NCBI GenBank assembly: GCA_011525695.1
Contig: WYBX01000086.1
Location: forward strand, 163,852 to 227,851
Origin: Verrucomicrobiia bacterium
GTDB lineage: Bacteria > Verrucomicrobiota > Verrucomicrobiia > Opitutales > Opitutaceae
DNA length: 64,000 nucleotides
Direction of reading: 5' to 3'
Both the position numbers and the translations under genes were made by a program. Position 1 is the first letter of the stretch. Each line of letters begins with the position of its first letter. Below are positions 36,253 to 45,747 of the stretch, one piece after another. The notes beneath the pieces are model-generated. The model saw only the letters and a list, made by a program, of their open reading frames with translations. It was not told the origin of the DNA and searched no databases.

Positions 36253-38766
36253 ATGACCGCTCCCCGATCCGCCGGAGGTACCCGTCCCTACTGGCGGCAT
36301 TTCGCCTTCAACATCCTGTCGCCGGCGATCCTGACCTTCGCGCTGTACCTGGCTTTCATCTTCCTGGTGATCCTGCCGGAGATGGAACGAAGCACGATGG
36401 AGCGGAAAAAGGAAAAGATCCGCGAGCTGACGCAGGTGGCCTGGAGCGAACTGGCCGGACTGCATGAGCAGGAGCTGCGTGGCAGCCTCACGCGATCGGA
36501 TGCCCAGCGGCTGGCGATCGAACGGATCCGACGGCTCCGGTTCGGCGACGAGGGAAAGGATTACTTCTGGATCTCGGACACCAGCACCCGGATGGTGATG
36601 CATCCCTACCGTCCGGACCTCGAAGGAACGGATTTGGTCAACTATGCGGATCCGGCCGGAACCCGGCTGTTTGTCGAGTACACGAGGATCGTGCACGCGC
36701 AGGGCGAAGGCTACGTGGAATACCTGTGGCAGTGGCAGGATGACGACCGGCGCGTGGTTCCAAAGTTGTCGTTTGTGAAGGGCTTTGAGCCCTGGGGCTG
36801 GATCGTGGGAACAGGGATCTATCTCGAGGATGTGCGGGCGCAAATGCGACAGATCACCCGCCGCGTGCTGGGGTTTTCGCTCGTGGTCATCCTGGGCATG
36901 GCCGCGTTGCTGGGGTACGTCGCAAAGCAGGGACTCGACCTGGAGCGGACCCGCTGGCGGACCCAGGAGGCGCTGCGCGAATCGGAAGAGCGTTACCGGA
37001 TGGTGGTGGAGAGCGCAGCCGAGGGCGTAATGCTGGTTTTGGAGGACCGGCCAGCCTACGCGAACCGGGCTCTCCTCAACCGGCTCGGCTACACCGAGCG
37101 GGAACTGGCGGATCTTCCCATCGAAACAATCCTCCTACCACTGACCGCCGCCCCCGTGGGAACCGAGACCGAGCGCCGGGCGCGGCTGACGGACAAACGC
37201 GGGAGCATGAGCGACGTCATCGTGACCTCGGCCAGGGTGCGGGTGGGCGGCCAGGACGGGCAGGTGCTAACCATCCGGGACGGTCCGGGTCGCCGGCGAA
37301 CAGAGGAGACATTGCTCCGGCTCGTGGCTGACCTGCAGAGCCTGCTGCCATTGGCGACGAAGGCGATCGGCGCGGCAGCGCCCGCGCTCGTTGAGTGCGA
37401 ATGGGGCACTCCGGTGCAGCAGGCGGCTGCCAGGATGACCAAGGCGGGAGTCAGCGCCATTCTTGTGCGGTCACCGGACGGGGATCCCTGCGGAATCGTG
37501 ACCGATCACGATCTGCGCGGCCGGGTGGTGGCGGAAGGCCAGGCCGCCGATCTTCCGGTCTCGAAGATCATGAGTGCGCCGCTCATCCGGATCCCAGCGC
37601 GCGCGCTGCTCTTCGAGGCGGCGCGCGTGATGCAGGAGCGCGGCGTGCAGCACCTCGTCGTGGCGGACGATGCCGGGGCGGTGCTCGGGGTTGTGACCGG
37701 AGCGGAGATCCTGCATGCCCAGCGGCATGCGGTAGGGCTGCTGCTGGCAGAAATCCAGTCGGCGACCTCGCCCGCCGAACTGGGCGAAAGCCGGGCGAAG
37801 CTGCCGGTGTTCGTCCGTGCCCTGCTCGAGAACGGCGCCCGGGTGGAAACGGTCACGAGAATCATGACCACCGTGTCGGATGCGATTGCGGCGCGGCTGA
37901 TCACGCTGGCGGAGGCCCGGCTCGGCCCGCCGCCCGCGCGGTATGCATTCGTGGCCCTCGGCAGCGAGGCGCGGGAGGAGCAGACGCTCGCCACCGATCA
38001 GGACAACGCCCTGATCTACGCGGAGGTGCCGGATGGCAGCCGGGAGGCGGCGCAGGACTATTTCCGGCAACTGGGTGAATGGGTGTGTGCCGGGCTCGAC
38101 CAGGCGGGGTATCGCCGCTGTCCCGGCGAGGTGATGGCCTGCAATCCAAAATGGTGCCAGCCGCTCCCCGAATGGCGTCGCTATTTTTCCGACTGCATCG
38201 CCGCCGCCAATCCGCAGGATTTGCTCGACGTCAACGTGTTCTTCGATCTGCGCTGCGCCTGGGGCGAGGCGGGACTGGTGGCGCAGTTGCGGGACCACCT
38301 GCACGAGCGGCTGAAGGTGGAGCGAAACCGCCGCACATTCTTCTTTCACCTGACCCGGAGCACGCTTCAGTTCCGGCCGCCGCGCGGCTTCTTCGGAAAC
38401 CTCCAGCTCGAACCCGCCGGCCGGTTCGACATCAAGTCGGCCATCATCCCGCTCGTGAACTTCGCGCGGATCTACGCGCTGCAACATGCTTATGCCGAAA
38501 CCAACACCCTCGACCGGCTGCGGCGGCTCCGCGATCAGGGTCAGCTCGTGCCCTCGAGCCACGACGAACTGGCGCAGGCCTACACCACCCTGATGCAGCT
38601 GCGGCTCGCCCACCAGGCGGCGCAGGTGCAGCAGGGGCTCCCACCGGACAATGCGATCGATCCCGGCCGGCTGACACAGCTCGAGCATTCGATGCTGCGG
38701 AAAATCGTTGCCGACATCGCGGTTTTCCAGGCGCGGCTGGAAACCGATTTTGCCCGAACCGCCTGA
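36253..38766 (+). CDS. Membrane sensor: Cache-PAS-CBS pair-DUF294 nucleotidyltransferase-like
   Basis: This 837-residue protein has two membrane segments (about 18-38 and 207-226) flanking a Cache-type sensing domain (KDYFWISDTSTRMVMHPYRP, NYADPAGTRLFVEYTRIV, WIVGTGIYLEDV). A PAS domain (about 243-345), a CBS pair (about 370-490, GIVTDHDLRGR and GVVTGAEILHA) and a DUF294 nucleotidyltransferase-like region follow, with GSEAREEQTLATDQDNALI at about 566-584 (the GlnD-like G-S-x-A-R-x-E ... T-D-x-D signature), then the DUF294 C-terminal helical part. CBS-DUF294 proteins usually sit beside ActP-type transporters, as here. An added Cache-PAS input makes this version a membrane receptor. The output reaction is unknown. 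Confidence 0.9.
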   Translation: MTAPRSAGGTRPYWRHFAFNILSPAILTFALYLAFIFLVILPEMERSTMERKKEKIRELTQVAWSELAGLHEQELRGSLTRSDAQRLAIERIRRLRFGDEGKDYFWISDTSTRMVMHPYRPDLEGTDLVNYADPAGTRLFVEYTRIVHAQGEGYVEYLWQWQDDDRRVVPKLSFVKGFEPWGWIVGTGIYLEDVRAQMRQITRRVLGFSLVVILGMAALLGYVAKQGLDLERTRWRTQEALRESEERYRMVVESAAEGVMLVLEDRPAYANRALLNRLGYTERELADLPIETILLPLTAAPVGTETERRARLTDKRGSMSDVIVTSARVRVGGQDGQVLTIRDGPGRRRTEETLLRLVADLQSLLPLATKAIGAAAPALVECEWGTPVQQAAARMTKAGVSAILVRSPDGDPCGIVTDHDLRGRVVAEGQAADLPVSKIMSAPLIRIPARALLFEAARVMQERGVQHLVVADDAGAVLGVVTGAEILHAQRHAVGLLLAEIQSATSPAELGESRAKLPVFVRALLENGARVETVTRIMTTVSDAIAARLITLAEARLGPPPARYAFVALGSEAREEQTLATDQDNALIYAEVPDGSREAAQDYFRQLGEWVCAGLDQAGYRRCPGEVMACNPKWCQPLPEWRRYFSDCIAAANPQDLLDVNVFFDLRCAWGEAGLVAQLRDHLHERLKVERNRRTFFFHLTRSTLQFRPPRGFFGNLQLEPAGRFDIKSAIIPLVNFARIYALQHAYAETNTLDRLRRLRDQGQLVPSSHDELAQAYTTLMQLRLAHQAAQVQQGLPPDNAIDPGRLTQLEHSMLRKIVADIAVFQARLETDFARTA

Positions 38767-38776
38767 GGACATCCCG

Positions 38777-39562
38777 GTGCGCGTCTTGATCGTTGGCGAT
38801 GTGCATGGCCGGCACCGGCAGCTCGCCGCAGCACTGCGCAAGGTGCAGGCGGATTACCGGATTGGCGCGGCCATTCAGGTCGGCGACTTCGGCTTCACGC
38901 GCGATGCACTGGGCCGGGCGCGGGACGAGCGGTTGCGGTTCCCGGTGCCCGTCCACGCAATCGACGGGAATCACGAGGATCACGCATGGCTCGGCCGGGC
39001 GCTGCGGCTTGGCCAGACGCGCATCTGGGCGGAGGAAATGAACCTGGTTTACCAGCCGCGGGGCTCGGTGGCCCGGCTCGGTGGCTCGACGGTGGGATTC
39101 CTCGGCGGTGCCTTGCACGTGGACCGGCCGCAGCGCCACAACCTGCCTGCGCAACTTCCCAATTACATCCTCCGGCAGCAGCGGGAGCGCGCCGCCACGG
39201 CGTTCAACCGCGCCCGTTGCGATTTGATTGTGTCGCACTCCTGTCCCTCTGGAATCGGCATCGGATTGCAGACCGCTCCGGTCCATGGGCCCGGAATCAG
39301 CCTGCATGTGCGCGGAGCTGGTTTTGATCCGGGCCCGGCCGACGACTGCGGGGAGATTGAACTCCGCCGGCTTTGGAATGCGCTGGCCTTCCGGCCGCGG
39401 GGCTGGGCCTTCGGCCATTTTCACCGGCCGCACACGGCCCTCATCGAACAGACGCGCTTTGTCTGCGTGGATGACGAGCTCGAGTCGCCCTCCCGGTTGC
39501 TGGTGCTGTGGGATACCGAGGAGAAAAAGCTGCTCTCGTGCCCGGCCGATCCCAGTGCGTGA
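38777..39562 (+). CDS. Metallophosphoesterase
   Basis: A GTG start at 38777, 10 bp after the upstream stop and preceded by TGAGGAC, gives 261 residues beginning MRVLIVGDVHGRH; an ATG at 38708 would overlap the upstream gene by 59 bp. Calcineurin-like motifs are complete: GDVHG (7-11), QVGDFGF, DGNHEDH, a lone His in IVSHSCPSG and GHFHRPH. Two metal ions would be bound. The substrate is unknown; the position suggests translation coupling with the DUF294 sensor gene. It is cytoplasmic by lack of a signal. Confidence 0.85.
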   Translation: MRVLIVGDVHGRHRQLAAALRKVQADYRIGAAIQVGDFGFTRDALGRARDERLRFPVPVHAIDGNHEDHAWLGRALRLGQTRIWAEEMNLVYQPRGSVARLGGSTVGFLGGALHVDRPQRHNLPAQLPNYILRQQRERAATAFNRARCDLIVSHSCPSGIGIGLQTAPVHGPGISLHVRGAGFDPGPADDCGEIELRRLWNALAFRPRGWAFGHFHRPHTALIEQTRFVCVDDELESPSRLLVLWDTEEKKLLSCPADPSA

Positions 39563-39644
39563 GAGAGCCAGGATTACCCCCAGCGCGGCGCAGGCGCAAC
39601 CAAAGGCGGGCTCCAGCCTGAACCGTGAACCCTCGATCCGCAGG

Positions 39645-41606
39645 TCAAACCGTTGTCGGAAACTTTCCCTCGGCCACCCGGCGGGAATCGCCGGCGGAAT
39701 TGTCCTCCTGGCGCGGGGTGAGCAGCGAGACGGCAATCAGGACGGCGAACCCGAGCGGGATGGTGACGATCGCCGGCTGGCTGAAGGGCACCCAGGCGCG
39801 GGCCGGGTCCAAACCGTAGACATCGCGAAATGCCTGGGCACTGAGAAGGATCCACGCCAGCGAGGAAACCATGCCCACGATGATGGCCGCCGTGATGCCC
39901 TGCTTGGTGGTGCGTTTCCAGAACAGCAGCATCACGAGTGCGGGCAGGTTGGCCGAGGCCGCGATGTTGAACGCCCAGCCCACCAGGAAATTCACGTTCA
40001 TCCGCGCAAAGAGGATGCCCAGCCCGATCGCCACGAGTCCGACGGACACCGCGGCAATCCGGGCGGCGCGCACTTTCTGATAATCATCCAGCCGCAGCTT
40101 GAGGAAATTCGTCATCAGATCGTGGGCGACCGCGCCACTGGCGGCCATGATCAGCCCGCTGACCGTGCCCAGGACGGTCGTGAAGGCCACGGCGGAGATC
40201 AGCGCGAAGAGCAGTTCGTTGAAACTCCGGGCCAGCAGCGGTGCCGACATGTTGGAATCGGTGACATCCAGGCTGCCGCTCGTCATCGCGCCGAGCCCGA
40301 GGTAGAGCGTGAGCACGTAGAAGCACCCGATGGCCGCGATGCCCACGACCGTGCTCTTCCGGGCGCTCACCTGATCCTTCACTGTGTAGTAGCGAATCAG
40401 GATGTGCGGCAGTGACGCCGTGCCACAGAAGAGCGCGAGCATCAGCGAGAGGAAATCGAGCTTGTCGATGAAACGCTCGCCGCGGACGGATCGGAACGTC
40501 GGGCTGGAGCCGGGCGCCATGAAATCCGCGCCCGCCGTCGGTTTCTGATAATATACGATGCTGGTGCCCCCGCCGGGTTCGGCGATCCGATCGGACCGCC
40601 AGAGGATCACCTCGCTCTGCTGCAGGGTGCGCAGGAAGCCGATTGGACCGAGCGGACCGGTCGATTCGACGCCGCCCGGCAGTTTCGACGCGTAGCCAAC
40701 CGGCTGCAGGTCGGTCTCGCCGGGCCCCTTGCCCTGCGGTCGGCCGTTGACCCATTTCGTGCCGTCAGGCCGGAGGCTCACGGTCTGGGTTTCCGAAAGC
40801 AGCCCGCCACCCTCCTCCCGCCAGACCGAGACGATGCCCGCGGCGTCCCGGACGCGCACGTAGGGCTGGCCGGCCCAGCCGCCCTCCGCCGGCAGGACGA
40901 CCGCGCCCGGCGCCTCGGTGATTTCGGCGGCCGGCACGTGGCGCCGGGCCACGGGCAATTCGCGACCGTCGGCATCGGTCGGGCGCGTGGTGACTCCGCG
41001 CCACAGGATCATCGCCGCCATGATTGCGCAGAGCGCCACCAGCAGGGAGCCCTTGATGAACTGGACCCACGTGGTGGAGACCATCCCGGCGGTGGTGACG
41101 ATCATCGTGACGATCAGGCCCACACTGATCACGCCAACGTAATGGGGAAGTCCCAGCAATGGCTGGACGAGCGCGCCGGCGCCGACCATCTGCGGAATGA
41201 GGTAGAAGCAGCTGACGACCAGGGTGCTGGTCGCGGCCGCGAGCTTGATGCCACGGGAATTGAACCGGTTGTCGAGGGCATCGGCGAACGTGAACCGGCC
41301 CAGCCGCTTCAACGGCTCGGCCACGATGAAGAGCGCCACGATCCAGCCGGCCAGGTAACCGATCGAATACAGGAATCCGTCGTATCCGAAAAATGCGATC
41401 ATGCCGCAGATGCCGAGGAACGAGGCGGCGGAGAGGTAGTCGCCGGCGAAGGCGATGCCATTGACGGCCCAGTGGATCCCGCCGCTGGCGGCAAAGTAGC
41501 CGCTGGCCGAGCGGGCGCGTGAGCCGAGGTAGAAGCTGATGCCCAGGACGCCGCCGGCGAAGAGCAGGAAGATCAGGACGGCCGGCAGCGAGGTGTCGTG
41601 CAGCAT
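39645..41606 (-). CDS. ActP-like cation:monocarboxylate (acetate) symporter with periplasmic insertion
   Basis: This 653-residue SSS-family protein is longer than a typical ActP. The N-terminus SRARSASGYFAASGGIHWAV and the block GDYLSAASFLGICGMIAFFG are ActP-like, as are LPHILIRYYTVKD and AFTTVLGTVSGLIMAASGAV in the second half. Between about residues 210 and 350 there is a hydrophilic insertion (from WRGVTTRPTDADGRELPVAR to RGERFIDK) that would form a soluble loop outside the membrane. It should import acetate or a similar acid with sodium ions. A DUF485 partner gene lies 13 bp upstream on the same strand. Confidence 0.9.
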   Translation of the reverse strand: MLHDTSLPAVLIFLLFAGGVLGISFYLGSRARSASGYFAASGGIHWAVNGIAFAGDYLSAASFLGICGMIAFFGYDGFLYSIGYLAGWIVALFIVAEPLKRLGRFTFADALDNRFNSRGIKLAAATSTLVVSCFYLIPQMVGAGALVQPLLGLPHYVGVISVGLIVTMIVTTAGMVSTTWVQFIKGSLLVALCAIMAAMILWRGVTTRPTDADGRELPVARRHVPAAEITEAPGAVVLPAEGGWAGQPYVRVRDAAGIVSVWREEGGGLLSETQTVSLRPDGTKWVNGRPQGKGPGETDLQPVGYASKLPGGVESTGPLGPIGFLRTLQQSEVILWRSDRIAEPGGGTSIVYYQKPTAGADFMAPGSSPTFRSVRGERFIDKLDFLSLMLALFCGTASLPHILIRYYTVKDQVSARKSTVVGIAAIGCFYVLTLYLGLGAMTSGSLDVTDSNMSAPLLARSFNELLFALISAVAFTTVLGTVSGLIMAASGAVAHDLMTNFLKLRLDDYQKVRAARIAAVSVGLVAIGLGILFARMNVNFLVGWAFNIAASANLPALVMLLFWKRTTKQGITAAIIVGMVSSLAWILLSAQAFRDVYGLDPARAWVPFSQPAIVTIPLGFAVLIAVSLLTPRQEDNSAGDSRRVAEGKFPTTV

Positions 41607-41619
41607 GGGTGGCCCGGGC

Positions 41620-41889
41620 TTATTTCGCCTTCCGGCACATCCGCATGTAAATCAGCGCCAGGATCATGGCGGCGCCAATCAGTGCAAAGCCATAGAGCAC
41701 CGCCACGTTGACGCCGGCCAGCAGCGGCTGGCTCATCACCGCCGGCCAGAAGGCGCTCAGCGCCATGAAACCGCCGTAGAAGGCCACGTAGATTGCGAAC
41801 AGGATCAGTCCGGTGCGGGCATTGTGCGCCACGATGGTGGCGTCCTCGGTTTCTCGGGATTCCGGCGTGTTGAAATGAAGTCCGGCCAT
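41620..41889 (-). CDS. DUF485 membrane protein, partner of ActP-like symporter
   Basis: From ATG 41889 there are 89 residues with two membrane segments (LILFAIYVAFYGGFMALSAF and VNVAVLYGFALIGAAMILAL). This is the DUF485 (YjcH) pattern, almost always encoded directly before actP-type genes, as here with a 13-bp gap. The frame extends upstream to 41961, but that part lacks protein character. It likely helps assembly or activity of the symporter. Confidence 0.9.
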   Translation of the reverse strand: MAGLHFNTPESRETEDATIVAHNARTGLILFAIYVAFYGGFMALSAFWPAVMSQPLLAGVNVAVLYGFALIGAAMILALIYMRMCRKAK

Positions 41890-42095
41890 GGGGCGGTTTG
41901 GGAAGGTGGGTGGGGTGAGAAAGATGTCGCCGCCCTTGGCAGGTGCGTGCCGGGGAGGCACAGCCAGGCGGGCCGGCAGTGGGTCGAAGCTGGGCGGTCA
42001 GCCAATGTACGGTGCGGCCGAAGACAAGCGCGTTCTTCGGCCTGATTTTGCCGCCAGGCTTCGTGGTCTGGCACTTTTCCGGCCTGAGCCTTACA

Positions 42096-44378
42096 ATGCT
42101 GGAACAGGTTTCCCGCATGTTCCTCAACTCATGGCCCGTTCGTTACTTGATCACACGCGCCGCCCGCGCGTACGGGTTTCTCGATCCCGTGAACCTCGTG
42201 GCCAAGATCCGCGGGTTCGCGCAGCCATCCGAATTCTCGGAGCCGATCGAGCTGCTGCGGGCGGGCATGCTCTTCCATGCGCGGGGGCTGGTGAACACGA
42301 AGGCGATTCAGAACAACCTGGACTGGGTCTGGCCCTATTGGGTGGAACGGCAGTTCAACCCGGCGGACGAGTCCTTCATCCCGCGGGCGTTCTCGTTCAG
42401 TCATATCAACCTCACGCATCGCAACTGGACTGCCGTCGGCCTCCCGGATGTGGCCTATTATCCCATCGTCGATCCGCGCGGGCTGGTGACACCGCAGTTC
42501 GACGGCTGGTCGCTCGATGCCTGGCTCGTGACGCCGGGCGGCGAACTGCTGCTGCCATCGAAACTGAACGAGGAGGATTTCATCCAAACCCTTTCCCTCG
42601 ATGAGACGCTGCGGGTGCGTTCGCGCGCGCAGTGGGACGGCATTTCGCTCCACTCCGAGGTCACGCTCTGCCTGCACAATCACGAGCCCCACTGCTGCAT
42701 CCTCGTCCATGGCCAGGGCCTCGGCTCGGGATACCTGGCCGTCTCGCTGCGGCCGTACAACCCGGAGGGAATCAGCTTCGTGGAAAAGATCGCCGTGAAT
42801 CCCGATGGTTGCGGATGGCGGATCAACAGCCGGCATTCCGTCCTCTTCGATCGCAAGCCGGCGCGGATGGCCCTGTCGGTGTACACGGAAGGGGATGCCT
42901 CGCAGCACCTGAACCCGTTGCACCCGGCCCGGTCCGCCACCTGTGAGGTTGGCATGGCCACGGCCGTGGCCTTGTTCAAGCTGGAAGACAGCCCGGTCAA
43001 GCCGCTCGAGGTGCGGATTCCGATCTACGACGAACTCACGTCGCGCCGCGGCCCGGCGGTGGCGGGGGTGCCGTCCTGGCCGGACGCGATGGCGCCCTTT
43101 GCGCGGCTGCAAATCGGCGATCCGGCGGCCCAGCGGCTCTTCGATCTGGCAGTGGCCAATCTCGTGCTGCATGCACCGGACGAGGTTTACCCCGGCCCGT
43201 ATACCTACAAGCGGTTCTGGTTCCGCGACGCGGCGTTCATCCTGAACGCGATCGTCACGCTGGGCGGGGTCGAGCGGGCGCGGAGGGTCCTGCGGCATTT
43301 CGCCCCGCGGCAGCGGCGCGACGGCTACTTCCTTTCGCAGGAAGGCGAGTGGGATTCGAATGGCGAGGCGATCTGGATGTACCACCGGTTCCTGGCGTCC
43401 ACCGGCGAGCCCGCGCCGCCCGAATGGCTCCGGGCGATCCGGAAAGGGGCGCGCTGGATCCTGCGCAAGCGGCTGCCGGCGGATTCCGGCCAACCTGTGG
43501 CCGGGCTCCTGCCGGCTGGGTTCAGCGCGGAGCACCTGGGTCCGAACGATTTTTATTACTGGGACGATTTCTGGGGCGTTGCGGGACTGCGTTCGGCGGC
43601 GGAACTGCTGCGCGAGTCGCAACCGAAATTTGCCGCGGAATGCGACCGCGAGGCCGCGGCGTTCCTCCGCACCATCGAGGAGTCGATCCCGCACCGGCCG
43701 GGCCGCCGTTTCCCGGGCGCAATCCCCGCGTCGCCGAAACGCCGGATGGATTCCGGCGCTGTGGGCTCGCTCGTGGCGGATTATCCGCTACACTTGTTCC
43801 CGGCCGGGGACGAACGAATCCTCAGGACCGCGGATTACCTGCGCGATCACAGCAGCCATGCGGGGGGCTTCTTCCAGAACATGATCCATTCGGGAATCAA
43901 TCCGTACCTCACGCTGCACCTGGCGCAGGTCCGGCTGCGGGCCGGTCACATTGCGACCGCCTGGGAACTGATGGATCGCGTGGTGGAGCTGGCCTCGCCC
44001 ACAGGGCAGTGGCCGGAGGCGATTCACCCGCGCACCGGTGGCGGGTGCATGGGCGACGGCGAGCACATGTGGGCGGCGGCGGAATGGGTCCTGATGCTGC
44101 GCAACTGCTTCGTGCGCGAGGAGCGCGGGCGGCTGGTCATTGCCGCCGGGGTGAAGCCTTCGTGGTGGAGTGGCGGCGCGGCATCGTTCGGTCCCACGCT
44201 CACGCCGCACGGCCCGGTCACGATCCGGGTCGAGCCGGACGGCGCGGGAGCGCGGGTGCGCGTCGAGGGGGCATGGCGGGGGGCGCCGCCCGAACTGGAT
44301 GTGCAGCTGCCGGGGATGGCGGCCCAGGCGCGCGCGGCGGCGGAGCCGCAGATGGAATTTCAACTGAGCGGTCGATGA
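42096..44378 (+). CDS. Six-hairpin-glycosidase-like protein
   Basis: ATG 42096 gives 760 residues (42117 is an alternative start). The N-terminal half is beta-rich; the C-terminal half reads as an (alpha/alpha)6 barrel with pairs such as YKRFWFRDAAFILNAIVTL, RRDGYFLSQEGEWDSNGEAI, YYWDDFWGVAGLRSA and QWPEAIHPRTGGGCMGDGEH, typical of the six-hairpin glycosidase superfamily. Acidic residues in FRDAAF, WDSNGE and YWDDFW could be catalytic. No signal peptide is clear. The next gene, a GT4 glycosyltransferase, overlaps by 4 bp (ATGA), so both probably act on the same glycan or glycolipid. Confidence 0.75.
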   Translation: MLEQVSRMFLNSWPVRYLITRAARAYGFLDPVNLVAKIRGFAQPSEFSEPIELLRAGMLFHARGLVNTKAIQNNLDWVWPYWVERQFNPADESFIPRAFSFSHINLTHRNWTAVGLPDVAYYPIVDPRGLVTPQFDGWSLDAWLVTPGGELLLPSKLNEEDFIQTLSLDETLRVRSRAQWDGISLHSEVTLCLHNHEPHCCILVHGQGLGSGYLAVSLRPYNPEGISFVEKIAVNPDGCGWRINSRHSVLFDRKPARMALSVYTEGDASQHLNPLHPARSATCEVGMATAVALFKLEDSPVKPLEVRIPIYDELTSRRGPAVAGVPSWPDAMAPFARLQIGDPAAQRLFDLAVANLVLHAPDEVYPGPYTYKRFWFRDAAFILNAIVTLGGVERARRVLRHFAPRQRRDGYFLSQEGEWDSNGEAIWMYHRFLASTGEPAPPEWLRAIRKGARWILRKRLPADSGQPVAGLLPAGFSAEHLGPNDFYYWDDFWGVAGLRSAAELLRESQPKFAAECDREAAAFLRTIEESIPHRPGRRFPGAIPASPKRRMDSGAVGSLVADYPLHLFPAGDERILRTADYLRDHSSHAGGFFQNMIHSGINPYLTLHLAQVRLRAGHIATAWELMDRVVELASPTGQWPEAIHPRTGGGCMGDGEHMWAAAEWVLMLRNCFVREERGRLVIAAGVKPSWWSGGAASFGPTLTPHGPVTIRVEPDGAGARVRVEGAWRGAPPELDVQLPGMAAQARAAAEPQMEFQLSGR

Positions 44379-45670
44379 AAATCTGCATGATGACCAACAC
44401 CTACCTGCCGCATGTCGGCGGGGTGGCGCGCTCCGTGAGCACCTTCGCGGAGGAGTTCATCCGCCAGGGCCACGACGTGCTCGTCGTCGCCCCCCGGTTC
44501 GACGGGCGGCCGCTCGCCGCGGCCAGCGAGCGAATCGTCGTGCGGATCCCCTCCCTGCGCAATTTCAACGGCAGCGATTTCTCCGTGCGGCTGCCCGGCG
44601 CCGCGGCGTTGTCGGATCGGATTGAGAGCTTCGACGCCGACATCATGCACGCGCATCATCCCTTCTTGCTCGGGGACACGGCGCTGCGGATCGCGATGAA
44701 CAAGAACGTGCCGATCCTCTTCACGCACCACACGCGCTACGAGGATTACACTCACTATGTGCCGTTCGAGTCCGATGCCCTCAAGGAGGTGGCAATCCAG
44801 CTGCCGACGCACTTCGCCAACCTCTGCGACGGCGTCATTGCGCCGAGCGAGAGCATCGCGCGGCTCCTCCGGAAACGGGGTGTGACCGCGCCGCTGGTGG
44901 TGATCCCGACCGGCATCGATGTGGCGGCCTTTGCGGCGGCCGACGGCCGGCGCTTTCGTGCGCGCTACCGGATCCCGCCGGAGGCCCCGGTGATCGGCCA
45001 CGTGGGCCGGCTCGCCGAGGAGAAGAATCTCGGTTACCTCGCGGAGGCCGTTGCGCGCCACCTGGTGCGCCGGCCGCAGGCGCGATTCCTCGTGATTGGC
45101 GACGGGCCGGAACGCGGGGAGTTTGAAGCGACCTTCCGGCGGCATGGGGTGGGGGAGCGGCTGGTCATGCCGGGCCGGCGGACGGGCCGGGTCCTGCGGG
45201 AGGCGTACCGGGCGATGGATGTTTTCGCATTCGCCTCGCTGTCCGAAACGCAGGGCATGGTGGTGGCGGAGGCAATGGCGGCGGGACTGCCGGTCGTCGC
45301 CCTCGATGCCCCCGGGGTGTGCGAGGTCGTGCGGGACGGGAGCAACGGCCGTCTCCTGCCGCAGGATACACCACCGGCGGCTTTCGCGCAGGCGCTGGGC
45401 CGGCTGGTCGACGATCCCGGCCAGCGGGAGGAACTGGCGGCGGGCGCCCGGGCGACGGCGCAGGAGTTTTCCCGGGAACGCTCCGCCGCGCGGATGCTCG
45501 GCTTCTATGACGAGGTCCGCCGGGCGACGCGGGCGCGGCGGCTGATGCTGCACCTGCATCCCTGGACGGCATTGTTGAAAAGGCTGGGGCTGGAGTGGGA
45601 TCTGCTTTCCAGCCGGACCCAGACCGTGGCGGCGGCCGTGCTGGGCGAGGAAAAGGAGAAGGCATCGTGA
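44375..45670 (+). CDS. GT4-family glycosyltransferase
   Basis: ATG 44375 overlaps the previous stop codon and gives 431 residues. The N-terminal GT-B half has NTYLPHVGGVARSVSTFAEE and MHAHHPFLLGD; the C-terminal half has GHVGRLAEEKNLGYLAEAV and the E-x7-E region FASLSETQGMVVAEAMAAGL, standard for GT4 retaining enzymes. The MKICMMTNTYLPHVGGV start and short acceptor half recall diacylglycerol glucosyltransferases, which would fit the neighbouring lipid or phosphodiester enzymes, but the acceptor is not proven. It is followed 77 bp later by the phosphatase-fusion gene. Confidence 0.9.
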   Translation: MKICMMTNTYLPHVGGVARSVSTFAEEFIRQGHDVLVVAPRFDGRPLAAASERIVVRIPSLRNFNGSDFSVRLPGAAALSDRIESFDADIMHAHHPFLLGDTALRIAMNKNVPILFTHHTRYEDYTHYVPFESDALKEVAIQLPTHFANLCDGVIAPSESIARLLRKRGVTAPLVVIPTGIDVAAFAAADGRRFRARYRIPPEAPVIGHVGRLAEEKNLGYLAEAVARHLVRRPQARFLVIGDGPERGEFEATFRRHGVGERLVMPGRRTGRVLREAYRAMDVFAFASLSETQGMVVAEAMAAGLPVVALDAPGVCEVVRDGSNGRLLPQDTPPAAFAQALGRLVDDPGQREELAAGARATAQEFSRERSAARMLGFYDEVRRATRARRLMLHLHPWTALLKRLGLEWDLLSSRTQTVAAAVLGEEKEKAS

Positions 45671-45747
45671 GTGCTTGCGGGGCCTTGCAGCGATGGGACG
45701 GATTCCGGCCGGCGCGGCGGAAAGCGACGCACTGAACACCGGCCGAG

